This document shows positions 43,290-51,576 of a stretch of DNA of 64,000 nt, piece after piece. The stretch spans positions 124,001 to 188,000 of the forward strand of contig CAKSTW010000002.1 in assembly GCA_934501435.1 (NCBI GenBank). Reading direction: 5' to 3'. The translations under genes and the position numbers were made by a program. Every line of letters starts with the position of its first letter. Positions within the stretch are counted from its first letter, which is position 1. The DNA comes from an uncultured Eubacteriales bacterium (lineage in GTDB: Bacteria; Bacillota; Clostridia; Oscillospirales; UBA644). Under the pieces are notes generated by a model. It ran no database searches. It had not been told where the DNA came from and saw only the letters and a list, made by a program, of their open reading frames with translations.

Positions 43290-44054
43290 ATGACAAAAAT
43301 CATTGCCGTCGCAAACCAGAAAGGCGGCGTAGGAAAAACAACGACAGCGGTAAATCTCGCGTCCTGTCTCGGCGCAAAACGGAAAAAAGTTCTTCTCGTG
43401 GACCTCGACCCTCAGGGAAACGCGACAAGCGGCTGCGGCGTAAATAAGAAAAATGCGGAAATATCAAGTTATTCGGTGCTTATAAACGGCATCGACGGAA
43501 AAACGCCGTATCTCAAAACCGAATTCGACAATCTTTATCTTATCCCGTCAACCATCGACCTTGCGGGCGCGGAAATAGAACTCGTTTCGATAGAAAATCG
43601 CGAAAGCTGCCTGAAAAACGCGCTTTCAAAACTGACGGATTTCGATTATATCATAATCGACTGTCCGCCGTCGCTCGGACTTTTAACGCTGAACGCTTTC
43701 AACGCGGCGTCTTCAATTTTAATTCCGATACAGTGCGAATTTTACGCGCTCGAAGGACTTTCACAACTGCTGAACACCATAAAAAAGGTGAAAACGCTTT
43801 ACAATCCGTCGCTTGACATAGAGGGCGTACTGATAACGATGTTCGACAGCCGTCTTAATCTTTCGGTTCAGGTCCTGAACGAAGTCAAAAGACATTTCGC
43901 AGGGAAGATGTTCAAAACGACGATCCCGCGAAACGTCAGGATATCCGAGGCGCCGTCGCACGGAATGCCGATAAACTACTACGACAAAACAGCAAAAGGC
44001 TCCGACGCATACACGGACCTTGCCGCAGAAGTCATAAAGAACAATAAAAAATAA
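43290..44054 (+). CDS. parA: chromosome partitioning ATPase ParA/Soj
   Basis: 254 aa. The deviant Walker A is QKGGVGKTTTAVNLA (residues about 10-24), followed by VLLVDLDPQGNATSG and YIIIDCPPSLGLLTLNA. ParA forms ATP-dependent DNA-bound dimers that ParB-parS complexes stimulate to hydrolyse, moving origins apart; Soj also modulates DnaA. There is no N-terminal DNA-binding domain, so it is the chromosomal (type Ia-short) form. Promoter 40 bases upstream; parB follows after 11 bp. Confidence 0.97.
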   Translation: MTKIIAVANQKGGVGKTTTAVNLASCLGAKRKKVLLVDLDPQGNATSGCGVNKKNAEISSYSVLINGIDGKTPYLKTEFDNLYLIPSTIDLAGAEIELVSIENRESCLKNALSKLTDFDYIIIDCPPSLGLLTLNAFNAASSILIPIQCEFYALEGLSQLLNTIKKVKTLYNPSLDIEGVLITMFDSRLNLSVQVLNEVKRHFAGKMFKTTIPRNVRISEAPSHGMPINYYDKTAKGSDAYTDLAAEVIKNNKK

Positions 44055-44065
44055 GGAGAGGCAAA

Positions 44066-44932
44066 ATGAAAAAATCATCTGCTCTCGGAATGGGGCTTGA
44101 CGCGCTGTTTGAAAAAAACGACGTTTTCGACGACCTTTCCGAAAAAAAAGCGACCGAAAAAATAAAGCTTCTCGACATAGAACCGAATAAGGAACAGCCG
44201 AGAAAGGCTTTCAACAAAGAAAGTCTCGAAGAACTCGCGGCGTCTATAAAGGAACACGGACTTCTTCAGCCGATTCTCGTAACCGAGATAAAAGACGGAA
44301 AATACCGCATAATTTCGGGCGAAAGGCGCTGGAGAGCGTCAAGGATTGCGGGGCTTACCGAAGTACCCGTAATAGTCAAAGACCTTTCAAAGCAGGAGAT
44401 AATGGAAATAGCCCTTATCGAAAACCTGCAAAGGGAAGACCTCAACGCCGTCGAAGAGGCGAAAGGCTACGAAACCCTGATGAAAGAGTTCGGACTGACG
44501 CAGGAAGCCGTCGCAAAGAGGGTAGGGAAGTCAAGACCCGTCGTTGCAAACGCTTTGCGTATTCTTTCTCTTCCCGAATACGTCCTTTCTCTTCTTGAAA
44601 AAGAAGAGATAAACGCGGGACAGGCACGAAGTCTTATCCCGATAAAAGAAAAACTTTCCGACGAAGATTTTAAGAAATTCGTCGATACTGTAAAGGCTAA
44701 AAACTTGACAGTCCGCGACATAGAAGCATACGCGAAAAAATTGTCAACCAAGCCGAAAATCGAAATCAAAGAAAATCCTGCCGACATATATTTAAGGGAA
44801 ATTGAAAAGGATATATCGGATATTTGGGGCAGAAAAATAAAGATCTCGGGCGTCGGAAAAAAAGGAAAGATCGAAATAGAATATTACGACGAGGACGATT
44901 TCGAAGCCCTCATTGAAAAAATGAAAGACTGA
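44066..44932 (+). CDS. parB: chromosome partitioning protein ParB/Spo0J
   Basis: 288-aa CTP-dependent sliding clamp that loads at parS. The N-terminal ParB domain shows NKEQPRKAFNKESLEELAAS and the CTP motif GERRWRASR; the IENLQREDLNAVEEAKGYET region is followed by a helix-turn-helix (LTQEAVAKRVGKSRPVVANA) and a C-terminal dimerisation part. AAGGAGAGGC precedes the ATG at 44066. The two parS sites are about 1.7 kb upstream; serS follows after 10 bp. Confidence 0.97.
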   Translation: MKKSSALGMGLDALFEKNDVFDDLSEKKATEKIKLLDIEPNKEQPRKAFNKESLEELAASIKEHGLLQPILVTEIKDGKYRIISGERRWRASRIAGLTEVPVIVKDLSKQEIMEIALIENLQREDLNAVEEAKGYETLMKEFGLTQEAVAKRVGKSRPVVANALRILSLPEYVLSLLEKEEINAGQARSLIPIKEKLSDEDFKKFVDTVKAKNLTVRDIEAYAKKLSTKPKIEIKENPADIYLREIEKDISDIWGRKIKISGVGKKGKIEIEYYDEDDFEALIEKMKD

Positions 44933-44942
44933 GGAGAAAAAG

Positions 44943-46235
44943 ATGTTAGATATTAAGTTTTTAAGAGAAAACCCCGACAAAGTAAAAGAAAACATAAAAA
45001 AGAAGTTTCAGGATCAGAAACTCGCGATGGTCGACGAAGTTATAGCCCTTGACGAAGAAAACAGAGCCGCAAAAAGCGAAGTCGAAACGCTCCGCGCGAA
45101 GAGAAACAAGGCGTCCAAACTCATCGGAAGTCTTATGGCGCAGGGCAAAAAGGAAGAAGCCGCCGCGGCAAAGGAAGAAATTGCAAAAGAGGGAGCCCGG
45201 ATAGACGAACTCACCGCAAAAGTAAACGAACTTGAAGAAAAAATCAAGAAAATCATGATGGTCATTCCCCAGATGATAGACCCGTCGGTTCCCATCGGAA
45301 AAGACGACAGCGAAAACGTCGAAATTCAGAAATACGGAGACCCCGTCGTTCCCGATTTTGAAATCCCCTATCATACCGAAATAATGGAAACCTTTGACGG
45401 CATCGACCTCGACGCCGCGCGCAGAGTTGCGGGAAACGGTTTTTACTATCTCATGGGCGACATTGCACGTCTTCATTCCGCAGTCATCGCTTACGCAAGA
45501 GACTTTATGATAGACAGAGGCTTTACCTACTGCGTTCCGCCGTTCATGATACGTTCGGACGTCGTAACGGGCGTTATGTCCTTTGCGGAAATGGAATCGA
45601 TGATGTATAAGATAGAGGGCGAAGACCTTTACCTTATCGGAACTTCCGAACACTCGATGATAGGCAAGTTTATCGACACCATTCTTCCCGAAAACAAACT
45701 TCCGCAGACCCTGACGTCCTATTCTCCCTGTTTCAGAAAAGAAAAGGGAGCGCACGGCATTGAAGAACGCGGCGTTTACAGAATTCACCAGTTCGAAAAA
45801 CAGGAAATGATCGTTATCTGCAAGCCCGAAGAAAGCCCGATGTGGTTCGACAAACTCTGGCAGAACACCGTCGACCTCTTCCGCTCGCTCGATATTCCGG
45901 TAAGGACCCTTGAGTGCTGCTCCGGGGATCTCGCCGACCTCAAAGTCAAATCTCTCGACGTCGAAGCATGGTCTCCGAGACAGAAAAAATATTTCGAAGT
46001 CGGTTCCTGCTCCAACCTGGGCGACGCGCAGGCAAGACGACTCAAAATCAGAGTCGCCGACGAAAACGGAAACAAGTATCTCGCGCACACCCTCAACAAC
46101 ACCGTCGTCGCACCGCCGAGAATGCTTATCGCGTTCCTCGAAAACAACCTGCAGGCAGACGGAACCGTCCTCATTCCGAAAGCGCTCCAACCCTATATGG
46201 GCGGCATGACAAAAATCGAAAAAAAGGTAAAATAG
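44943..46235 (+). CDS. serS: seryl-tRNA synthetase
   Basis: 430-aa class II synthetase. The N-terminal coiled-coil arm (residues about 30-105) recognises the tRNA-Ser variable arm; motif 2 is SYSPCFRKEKGAHGIEERGVYRIHQF and motif 3 is NGNKYLAHTLNNTVVAPPRM. The protein is complete and of normal length. It follows parB directly with no T-box leader; GAGGAGAAAAAG precedes the ATG. A strong terminator ends the parA-parB-serS unit. Confidence 0.98.
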   Translation: MLDIKFLRENPDKVKENIKKKFQDQKLAMVDEVIALDEENRAAKSEVETLRAKRNKASKLIGSLMAQGKKEEAAAAKEEIAKEGARIDELTAKVNELEEKIKKIMMVIPQMIDPSVPIGKDDSENVEIQKYGDPVVPDFEIPYHTEIMETFDGIDLDAARRVAGNGFYYLMGDIARLHSAVIAYARDFMIDRGFTYCVPPFMIRSDVVTGVMSFAEMESMMYKIEGEDLYLIGTSEHSMIGKFIDTILPENKLPQTLTSYSPCFRKEKGAHGIEERGVYRIHQFEKQEMIVICKPEESPMWFDKLWQNTVDLFRSLDIPVRTLECCSGDLADLKVKSLDVEAWSPRQKKYFEVGSCSNLGDAQARRLKIRVADENGNKYLAHTLNNTVVAPPRMLIAFLENNLQADGTVLIPKALQPYMGGMTKIEKKVK

Positions 46236-46248
46236 CAAAAGGGAATAC

Positions 46249-46283
46249 GACCCCTTACGGAAAACCGTAAGGGGTCTTTTTTT
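46249..46283 (+). terminator. Rho-independent terminator after serS
   Basis: A 12-bp perfect stem (GACCCCTTACGG / CCGTAAGGGGTC) around AAAA, followed by a run of T. Confidence 0.92.
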
Positions 46284-46332
46284 AACAGCAAAAACCCGCA
46301 TGGTTGACGCATTTTTTGCCCGCTCTTGTTTT

Positions 46333-46390
46333 GAGACGATAAATTTCCCGAAAAGATACAAGTCTACGCCGAAAATAAAAATATCGTCTC
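46333..46390. other. inverted repeat enclosing 40 bases, possible structured RNA
   Basis: GAGACGATA at 46333-46341 is exactly complementary to TATCGTCTC at 46382-46390. The A-rich interior has no obvious hairpin. It lies between the serS and XRE-gene terminators, with no recognisable promoter or family. Confidence 0.35.
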
Positions 46391-46424
46391 TGAAAGAGAG
46401 GTGAAAACCGACGAAAAAACGCGA

Positions 46425-46451
46425 AAAGGGGTCGCAAATCACGACCCCTTT
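46425..46451 (-). terminator. terminator after XRE regulator
   Basis: AAAGGGGTCG / CGACCCCTTT around seven bases. On the minus strand it is followed by TCGCGTTTTTT. The stem overlaps the stop codon of the regulator. Confidence 0.7.
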
Positions 46452-46662
46452 ATTTGTTTCTCTTTTTAATGTTTGTCTGCCCGAGCAGATAGTCGATACT
46501 CGTATCGTAAAAATCCGAGAGTTTTATAAGTATGGCGGTCGGGATATCGTTTTCTCCGGTTTCATATTTCGAATAACCGGTCTGACTCATTCCGAGATAT
46601 TTTGCAATTTGGGTCTGCGTCAGATCCCGGTCTTCTCTCAAATCTCTTATTCTTCTGTACAT
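46450..46662 (-). CDS. XRE-family HTH transcriptional regulator
   Basis: 70-aa single-domain Cro/CI-type regulator: RRIRDLREDRDLTQTQIAKY, then the recognition helix SQTGYSKYETGENDIPTAIL, and the common tail LSDFYDTSIDYLLGQT. There is no sensor or oligomerisation domain. The ATG at 46662 (MYRRIRDL) has AGAAAGG seven bases upstream; the ATG at 46680 is the alternative. It probably controls the operator-bearing promoter 210 bases away that points the other way. Confidence 0.9.
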   Translation of the reverse strand: MYRRIRDLREDRDLTQTQIAKYLGMSQTGYSKYETGENDIPTAILIKLSDFYDTSIDYLLGQTNIKKRNK

Positions 46663-46872
46663 TTTTTTTCCTTTCTTCATACGTCACAACATCTTTTCGC
46701 AGACAGCTTCCTCTTTTCTTTTTATTAAAATACGGTTTTTTCCGAAAAACACAGTTTTTTTTTCAGATATCGGAACGGAATCCTGCCTTTCGAAACCGAC
46801 AGGACTTCAGTCTCTTAAGACTCTGTTTTGACATGATTTGTTACTTTATTATAAATTATCTCTCTTTTTCTA

Positions 46873-46901
46873 TTGACTTTTAACCTGAAATAGGTTATAC
46901 T
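46873..46901 (+). promoter_or_regulatory. promoter with embedded operator, facing the repeat-rich gap
   Basis: TTGACT (46873-46878), 17-base spacer, TATACT (46896-46901). Between and overlapping the hexamers is a perfect palindrome AACCTGAAATAGGTT (46881-46895 region), a layout typical of XRE-repressed promoters. No convincing ORF follows for over 700 bases. Confidence 0.7.
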
Positions 46902-47645
46902 ACAGGTGTAAAAAGAGAAGAATTGCCTTTTTCCCCCGATTCCGTCTCGTTTCGTAACCTTCTTTTTTTCGCCTTGTCGGGGAGGGGCAAAGGGCACCGT
47001 ACCGAAAGTCTCTGCGGCGGCAGCGGCGGCAAAGGTCACTGTCCCGAACGCTCTGCGGCGGGGCGGCAGTTTTAACGGGGAGGCTTTTCGGAATAAAACA
47101 AAGAAACCGAAATAAAGCCTGCCGTATTTGCAGCGTTTCCGAAAAAGCAAGAACGGAAATCAGTTTGTCAAACCCGACAACCGTTCATTTCTTTTCTGTC
47201 TTAATTGCATAAGAGCGGACTTCTTTCTGAAAAAACCCGTTTTCTTTTTTTTGTAAAAAAGGGACGGCGGGGACAGGCAGCGTTCACAGCACCGAACGTC
47301 TCTGCGGCGGGAGCGGCAGTTTTAACGGGGCGGCGTGGCGGCTATCACGAAAAACTTAAAATAACGGGAGCCGCGCAAAAGGCAATTTTCAGGGCTTGGC
47401 GGAAGGCTTTCCCCCGATTTCAAAACCGAAAAAAGCCGTCCGAAAAAAAGAAAAAACCCGGATATCTTCGGCAGGCGGCAGCCTCTTTATCCGCGGCGCT
47501 TTCCCGCCTTAAAAGGTCTTTTCGTTTTTTAGCGGCGCCGCAATAAAAATTTGATACGATCCCTTTTCGGATCAGACAAAAGACCGCCGCCCTTATTGCT
47601 TCTTATAAAATTCTGCCCGTAAAGATATCTGCGGCAGAGAAAGGT
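46902..47645. other. non-coding, GC-rich accessory stretch
   Basis: About 740 bases downstream of the operator promoter. Apart from the repeats listed separately I see no gene: the open frames here lack ribosome sites and have Arg/Lys/Ala-rich, low-complexity translations. Confidence 0.5.
47002..47334. repeat. GC-rich repeat, two full copies and one partial
   Basis: The unit CCGAACG-(t)-CTCTGCGGCGGG followed by GCGGCAGTTTTAACGGGG and GGC occurs at 47044-47084 and 47292-47334, differing by three or four bases. A truncated copy (CCGAAAGTCTCTGCGGCGG) is at 47002-47020. The 47084-47292 spacing and shared orientation argue against simple slippage. Confidence 0.7.
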
Positions 47646-47654
47646 ATGTGTTTT

Positions 47655-47879
47655 GTGGAATTTTTTGATACTACAACAGCAAAAATCATTATTGTCGCGG
47701 CACTCTGGATCCTTTTCTTTCTTCTTTACAGAATCGTTTCGGAAATAAGAGAGTTCAGACATGCTCTGAAGTATATAAAAACCGAAATAAGAAGAAACCG
47801 CGGATCGGAAAGAAGATATTGGCAGAAGAAAAAAAGAAAACTTTGGCTTAATTTCTTTTTCCCTTTTATAAAGTCGTAG
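47655..47879 (+). CDS. small membrane protein with basic tail
   Basis: 74 aa from a GTG at 47655 with AGAAAGG about eight bases upstream (an ATG at 47646 lies too close to that site). One hydrophobic helix (KIIIVAALWILFFLLYRIVS) is followed by a strongly basic segment (YIKTEIRRNRGSERRYWQKK). No family recognised. It could be a real small protein or chance ORF; it is the best candidate in the 46.9-48.1 kb gap. Confidence 0.5.
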   Translation: MEFFDTTTAKIIIVAALWILFFLLYRIVSEIREFRHALKYIKTEIRRNRGSERRYWQKKKRKLWLNFFFPFIKS

Positions 47880-48145
47880 ACGGCAGAAAAAGGAGACTGA
47901 AAAAAATGCCCCGAAAAGGGCAGCGACAGGGAAAATATCTGTCCGAAGAAGCACACTTAATCCGAGATTGAGGAACGGTCTGTTTTACGAATGACAGCGG
48001 CAGCCCGTTCCGGAAAGTCCTTCTATTTTTCGTCGGAAGAAGAGCCTCCGGCGAAAGGGAATAAGAGCCTGCCGCCGACGTCGGACAGTTTTCCGCTTCA
48101 GCAGCGGGAATTGCGGTTTTCGAAAGAAAAAAGGCTATTATTTCC
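47880..48145. other. gap without recognisable content
   Basis: 266 bases between the small membrane protein and the terminator; no gene, repeat or clear promoter seen. Confidence 0.5.
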
Positions 48146-48182
48146 AAAAAAAGACAGTCATCAATGATGACTGTCTTTTTTT
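48146..48182. terminator. bidirectional terminator at end of the dnaN...rsmA run
   Basis: AAGACAGTCAT / ATGACTGTCTT stem with A-run and T-run flanks of seven bases on the two sides. Confidence 0.9.
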
Positions 48183-48195
48183 ATCTTCTTTTTTG

Positions 48196-49038
48196 TTACA
48201 TTCCGAAAATTCCGTCGGCAATAATTGAGAATTCTTCAAGTCCCAGCGTTTCGCCCCTGACGGTAGGCGCTATTCCGCAAGCCGCAAGGAGTTCGGAAAG
48301 CCTGTCTTTCGGAATATGAAATTCGCTTTGCAGGTTGTTTACAAGCGTTTTTCTTCGCATTGCGAACGCCGCGCGCAGAACTCGGAAAAAGATTTTTTCA
48401 TCTTTCGGCGTTACGGGCGGCGAAATAAGGTCAAGGCGGATAACCGCCGAGTCGACATTCGGCGCCGGAAAGAAATTTCCTCTCGAAACGGGAAAAGAAT
48501 CGGTGATTTTCGCGTAATAGGAAATTGCCGCGGTTATCGCTCCGTAATTTTTCGTTCCCGGCTTTGCCGAAAAGCGGTCGGCGACTTCTTTCTGAACCAT
48601 AACGGTTATACTTTTGACGGGAAGTCGGTCTTCGAGCAGTTTCATTATTATCGGGGTCGTTATATAATAAGGAAGATTGCCGCAGATAAAGACGTCCTTT
48701 TCGTCGCCGATGACCTTTTTTAAGTCGGTTTTCAGGATATCGCCGTTTATGATTTCGATATTGTCGAATTCCGCGAGCGTTTCGACAAGCACCGGCAAAA
48801 GGCGGCTGTCGATTTCGACGGCGACGACCCTTTTACAGCGGAGCGCAAGTTCCTTTGTAAGGCAGCCGACGCCCGTTCCTATCTCGATTGCCAGACTTTC
48901 CTTTGAACAAGGCGAAAGTTCGGCGATTTTTTCGGGAATTGCGGCGTTTATAAGGAAATTCTGCCCGAGCCCTTTCGAAAAGGAAAAGCCGTGCCTTTCC
49001 ATTATCGGGCGGACTTCCTTCATGCTTGTAAGGTTCAT
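48196..49038 (-). CDS. rsmA: 16S rRNA dimethyladenosine transferase RsmA (KsgA)
   Basis: 280-aa SAM-dependent enzyme that dimethylates two adjacent adenines near the 3' end of 16S rRNA, a late 30S maturation checkpoint. Visible: FSKGLGQNFL, SAM motif AIEIGTGVGCLTKEL, VVAVEID, catalytic NLPYYITTPI, and the C-terminal AFAMRRKTLVNNL. It overlaps prfB by four bases (ATGA). The run ends at the terminator 14 bases downstream. Confidence 0.97.
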   Translation of the reverse strand: MNLTSMKEVRPIMERHGFSFSKGLGQNFLINAAIPEKIAELSPCSKESLAIEIGTGVGCLTKELALRCKRVVAVEIDSRLLPVLVETLAEFDNIEIINGDILKTDLKKVIGDEKDVFICGNLPYYITTPIIMKLLEDRLPVKSITVMVQKEVADRFSAKPGTKNYGAITAAISYYAKITDSFPVSRGNFFPAPNVDSAVIRLDLISPPVTPKDEKIFFRVLRAAFAMRRKTLVNNLQSEFHIPKDRLSELLAACGIAPTVRGETLGLEEFSIIADGIFGM

Positions 49039-50144
49039 TTTACGCCCTTTATATATTTGAGATATTCGTTGATAAATTCTCCGAGATCTCCGTCAAGAAC
49101 GGCGTTGACGTTTCCGACCTTGCAGCCCGTGCGGTGGTCGTTTACCATGGTGTAGGGCATAAAGACGTAGGAACGTATCTGCGAGCCGAACGCGATCTCT
49201 TTCTGATCGCCCTTGATATCGTCGATTTTTTCAAGATGTTCTCTTTCCTTTATCTCAAGGAGTTTTGACTTTAACATCTTCATCGCCATTTCGCGGTTCT
49301 GTTTCTGGCTTCTTTCGTTCTGACAGCCGACGACAATACCGGTCGGGATATGCGTTATTCTTATCGCGGAGTCGGTCTTGTTGACGTGCTGTCCGCCCGC
49401 GCCCGACGCGCGGTGAGCTTCGACTTTTATGTCTTCGTCCCTTATCTCGATTAAAACGTCGTCGGAAATTTCCGGCATGACCTCGACTGAGGCAAAGGAA
49501 GTGTGTCTTCTTCCCGACGCGTCGAAGGGAGACACGCGGACAAGGCGGTGAACGCCCGATTCGCTTTTTAAGTATCCGTAAGCGTTGAGACCTTCTATAA
49601 GAATGGTCGCGCTCTTAATACCCGCTTCGTCTCCGTCGAGAATATCCATAACTTTGACTTTGAAATCGTTTTTCTCGGCAAAGCGGACGTACATTCTGTA
49701 AAGCATCAAAGCCCAGTCCTGCGCCTCGGTGCCGCCCGCGCCCGCGTGGAAAGTAAGGATCGCGTTGTTTTTGTCGTATTCTCCGTCAAGCAGAGTGTCG
49801 AGCCTCTGTTTTTCTATTTCCGCTTCGATTTTTCTGACCGCCTCGACAATTTCTTCGTCAAAACTGTCGTCGTTTTCTTCCATTGCCATTTCGACCATGG
49901 TCGCGGCGTCGTCCGCGTCGGAAATCAGTTTTTCGTATTTTTCTATCTTGTCCTTTATCTGTTTTTGCTCGACAAGAATTTTCTGACTGTTTTCCATATC
50001 GTCCCAGAAACCGGGCTCTGCCGTTATCTTTTCGATTTCGGCAACGCGGTCGCGGAGAGAAGAGATACCGAGAGCCCTGCCGAGCTCTTCGATATCTTTT
50101 TTAAGATTTGCGATTTTTACCTTGTATTCGTCTAAAATTATCAC
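49035..50144 (-). CDS. prfB: peptide chain release factor 2, without programmed frameshift
   Basis: 369-aa class I release factor for UGA and UAA. The codon-recognition tripeptide SPF is in LVRVSPFDASGRRHTSFAS and the catalytic GGQ in HRASGAGGQHVNKTDSA. The frame is continuous from the GTG at 50144 (GAGGAAGG nine bases upstream), and there is no CTTTGA slip site around codon 25. Most bacterial prfB genes autoregulate by +1 frameshifting, so this is one of the exceptions. It sits 15 bases after glyS. Confidence 0.96.
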   Translation of the reverse strand: MIILDEYKVKIANLKKDIEELGRALGISSLRDRVAEIEKITAEPGFWDDMENSQKILVEQKQIKDKIEKYEKLISDADDAATMVEMAMEENDDSFDEEIVEAVRKIEAEIEKQRLDTLLDGEYDKNNAILTFHAGAGGTEAQDWALMLYRMYVRFAEKNDFKVKVMDILDGDEAGIKSATILIEGLNAYGYLKSESGVHRLVRVSPFDASGRRHTSFASVEVMPEISDDVLIEIRDEDIKVEAHRASGAGGQHVNKTDSAIRITHIPTGIVVGCQNERSQKQNREMAMKMLKSKLLEIKEREHLEKIDDIKGDQKEIAFGSQIRSYVFMPYTMVNDHRTGCKVGNVNAVLDGDLGEFINEYLKYIKGVK

Positions 50145-50159
50145 TTAAAAAAACCTTCC

Positions 50160-51545
50160 TCAGAATTCGAGTCTGTCTTCGATGTAATCTTTAAGATCTG
50201 CTATCGGCAAACGAACCTGTTCCATGGTGTCTCTGTCTCTTATCGTCACGCAGCCGTCGTTTTCGGAATCGAAGTCGTAGCAAATGCAGAACGGCGTTCC
50301 GATCTCGTCCTGGCGGCGGTATCTCTTGCCGATAGAGCCCGCGTCGTCATATTCGCAGTAGAAATGTTTGGAAAGTTCGGCAAAGACTTTGCCTGCGCCG
50401 TCCGCAAGTTTTTTCGAGAGCGGAAGAATTGCCGCCTTGACGGGAGCGAGAGCGGGGTGGAGGTGAAGAACCGTTCTGACGTCTTCCTTTTCGCCCTCTT
50501 TTGCGAGATTTTCTTCGTCGTATGCTTCAATAAGGAACGCAAGGGCGACTCTGTCCGCGCCGAGCGACGGTTCGATAACGTAAGGAACGTATTTTTCGTT
50601 GCTTTCCTGATCGAAATATTCGAGGTTCTGACCCGAAGTCTTTATATGCTGGGTAAGGTCGAAGTCGGTTCTGTCCGCAATTCCCCAGAGTTCGCCCCAG
50701 CCGAACGGGAACATGAATTCGATGTCGGTGGTCGCGTTGGAGTAGTGGGAAAGTTCTTCTTTTTCGTGGTCGCGCAGTCTCATGTTTTCTTCGCTCATAC
50801 CGAGAGAAAGAAGGAAGTTTTTGCAGTATTCTTTCCAGAACTTGAACCATTCGAGGTCGGTTCCGGGTTTGCAGAAGAATTCAAGTTCCATCTGTTCGAA
50901 TTCTCTTGTTCTGAAAGTGAAGTTGCCCGGAGTTATCTCGTTTCTGAAAGATTTACCTATCTGACCGATGCCGAACGGGATTTTTCTTCTCGTCGTTCTC
51001 TGAACGTTCTTGAAGTTTACGAAAATTCCCTGCGCGGTTTCGGGACGGAGATAAATTTCGTTCTTCGCGTCTTCTGTAACCCCCTGAAAAGTCTTGAACA
51101 TAAGGTTGAATTTTCTTATGTCGGTAAAGTCGGACGCTCCGCAATCGGGGCAGGTGATATGATGTTCCTTGATATAGTCGCTCATCTGCTCGTTCGTCCA
51201 GCCCGCGCACATAACGCCGGTGTCTTCGATGAGTTTATCGGCTCTGTGTCTTGTTTTGCACGCTTTGCAGTCCATAAGGGGGTCGGAAAATCCTCCGACG
51301 TGGCCGGAAGCGACCCAGACCTGCGGGTTCATGAGAATTGCGCAGTCGAGACCTACGTTGTAGGGGCTTTCCTGAACGAACTTTTTCCACCAAGCCTTTT
51401 TGACGTTGTTTTTATATTCAACGCCGAGGGGACCGTAGTCCCATGTGTTCGAAAGACCGCCGTAAATTTCGGAGCCCTGATAGACAAATCCTCTGTTTTT
51501 ACAGAAAGAAACGATTTTTTCCATTGTTTTGTCGGTGTTTTTCAT
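50160..51545 (-). CDS. glyQS: glycyl-tRNA synthetase, single-chain dimeric type
   Basis: 461-aa class II synthetase of the alpha2 (eukaryote-like) type instead of the separate GlyQ and GlyS subunits. Motifs: SEIYGGLSNTWDYGPLGVEY, zinc-binding CKACKTRHRADKLIE with CPDCGASDF, RPETAQGIFVNF, motif 2 GKSFRNEITPGNFTFRTREF and a C-terminal anticodon domain. The ATG at 51545 (MKNTDKTMEK) is preferred because AAAAAGGA abuts the ATG at 51554. It lies between gyrA and prfB. Confidence 0.96.
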   Translation of the reverse strand: MKNTDKTMEKIVSFCKNRGFVYQGSEIYGGLSNTWDYGPLGVEYKNNVKKAWWKKFVQESPYNVGLDCAILMNPQVWVASGHVGGFSDPLMDCKACKTRHRADKLIEDTGVMCAGWTNEQMSDYIKEHHITCPDCGASDFTDIRKFNLMFKTFQGVTEDAKNEIYLRPETAQGIFVNFKNVQRTTRRKIPFGIGQIGKSFRNEITPGNFTFRTREFEQMELEFFCKPGTDLEWFKFWKEYCKNFLLSLGMSEENMRLRDHEKEELSHYSNATTDIEFMFPFGWGELWGIADRTDFDLTQHIKTSGQNLEYFDQESNEKYVPYVIEPSLGADRVALAFLIEAYDEENLAKEGEKEDVRTVLHLHPALAPVKAAILPLSKKLADGAGKVFAELSKHFYCEYDDAGSIGKRYRRQDEIGTPFCICYDFDSENDGCVTIRDRDTMEQVRLPIADLKDYIEDRLEF

Positions 51546-51576
51546 CTTTTTCATTCCTTTTTCGTTGGTTTATATA

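Noticed and set aside
47205..47546. A 113-aa open frame in the repeat-rich gap
   Set aside because: TTG start, no ribosome site, Arg/Lys/Ala-rich composition explained by the GC-rich repeats.
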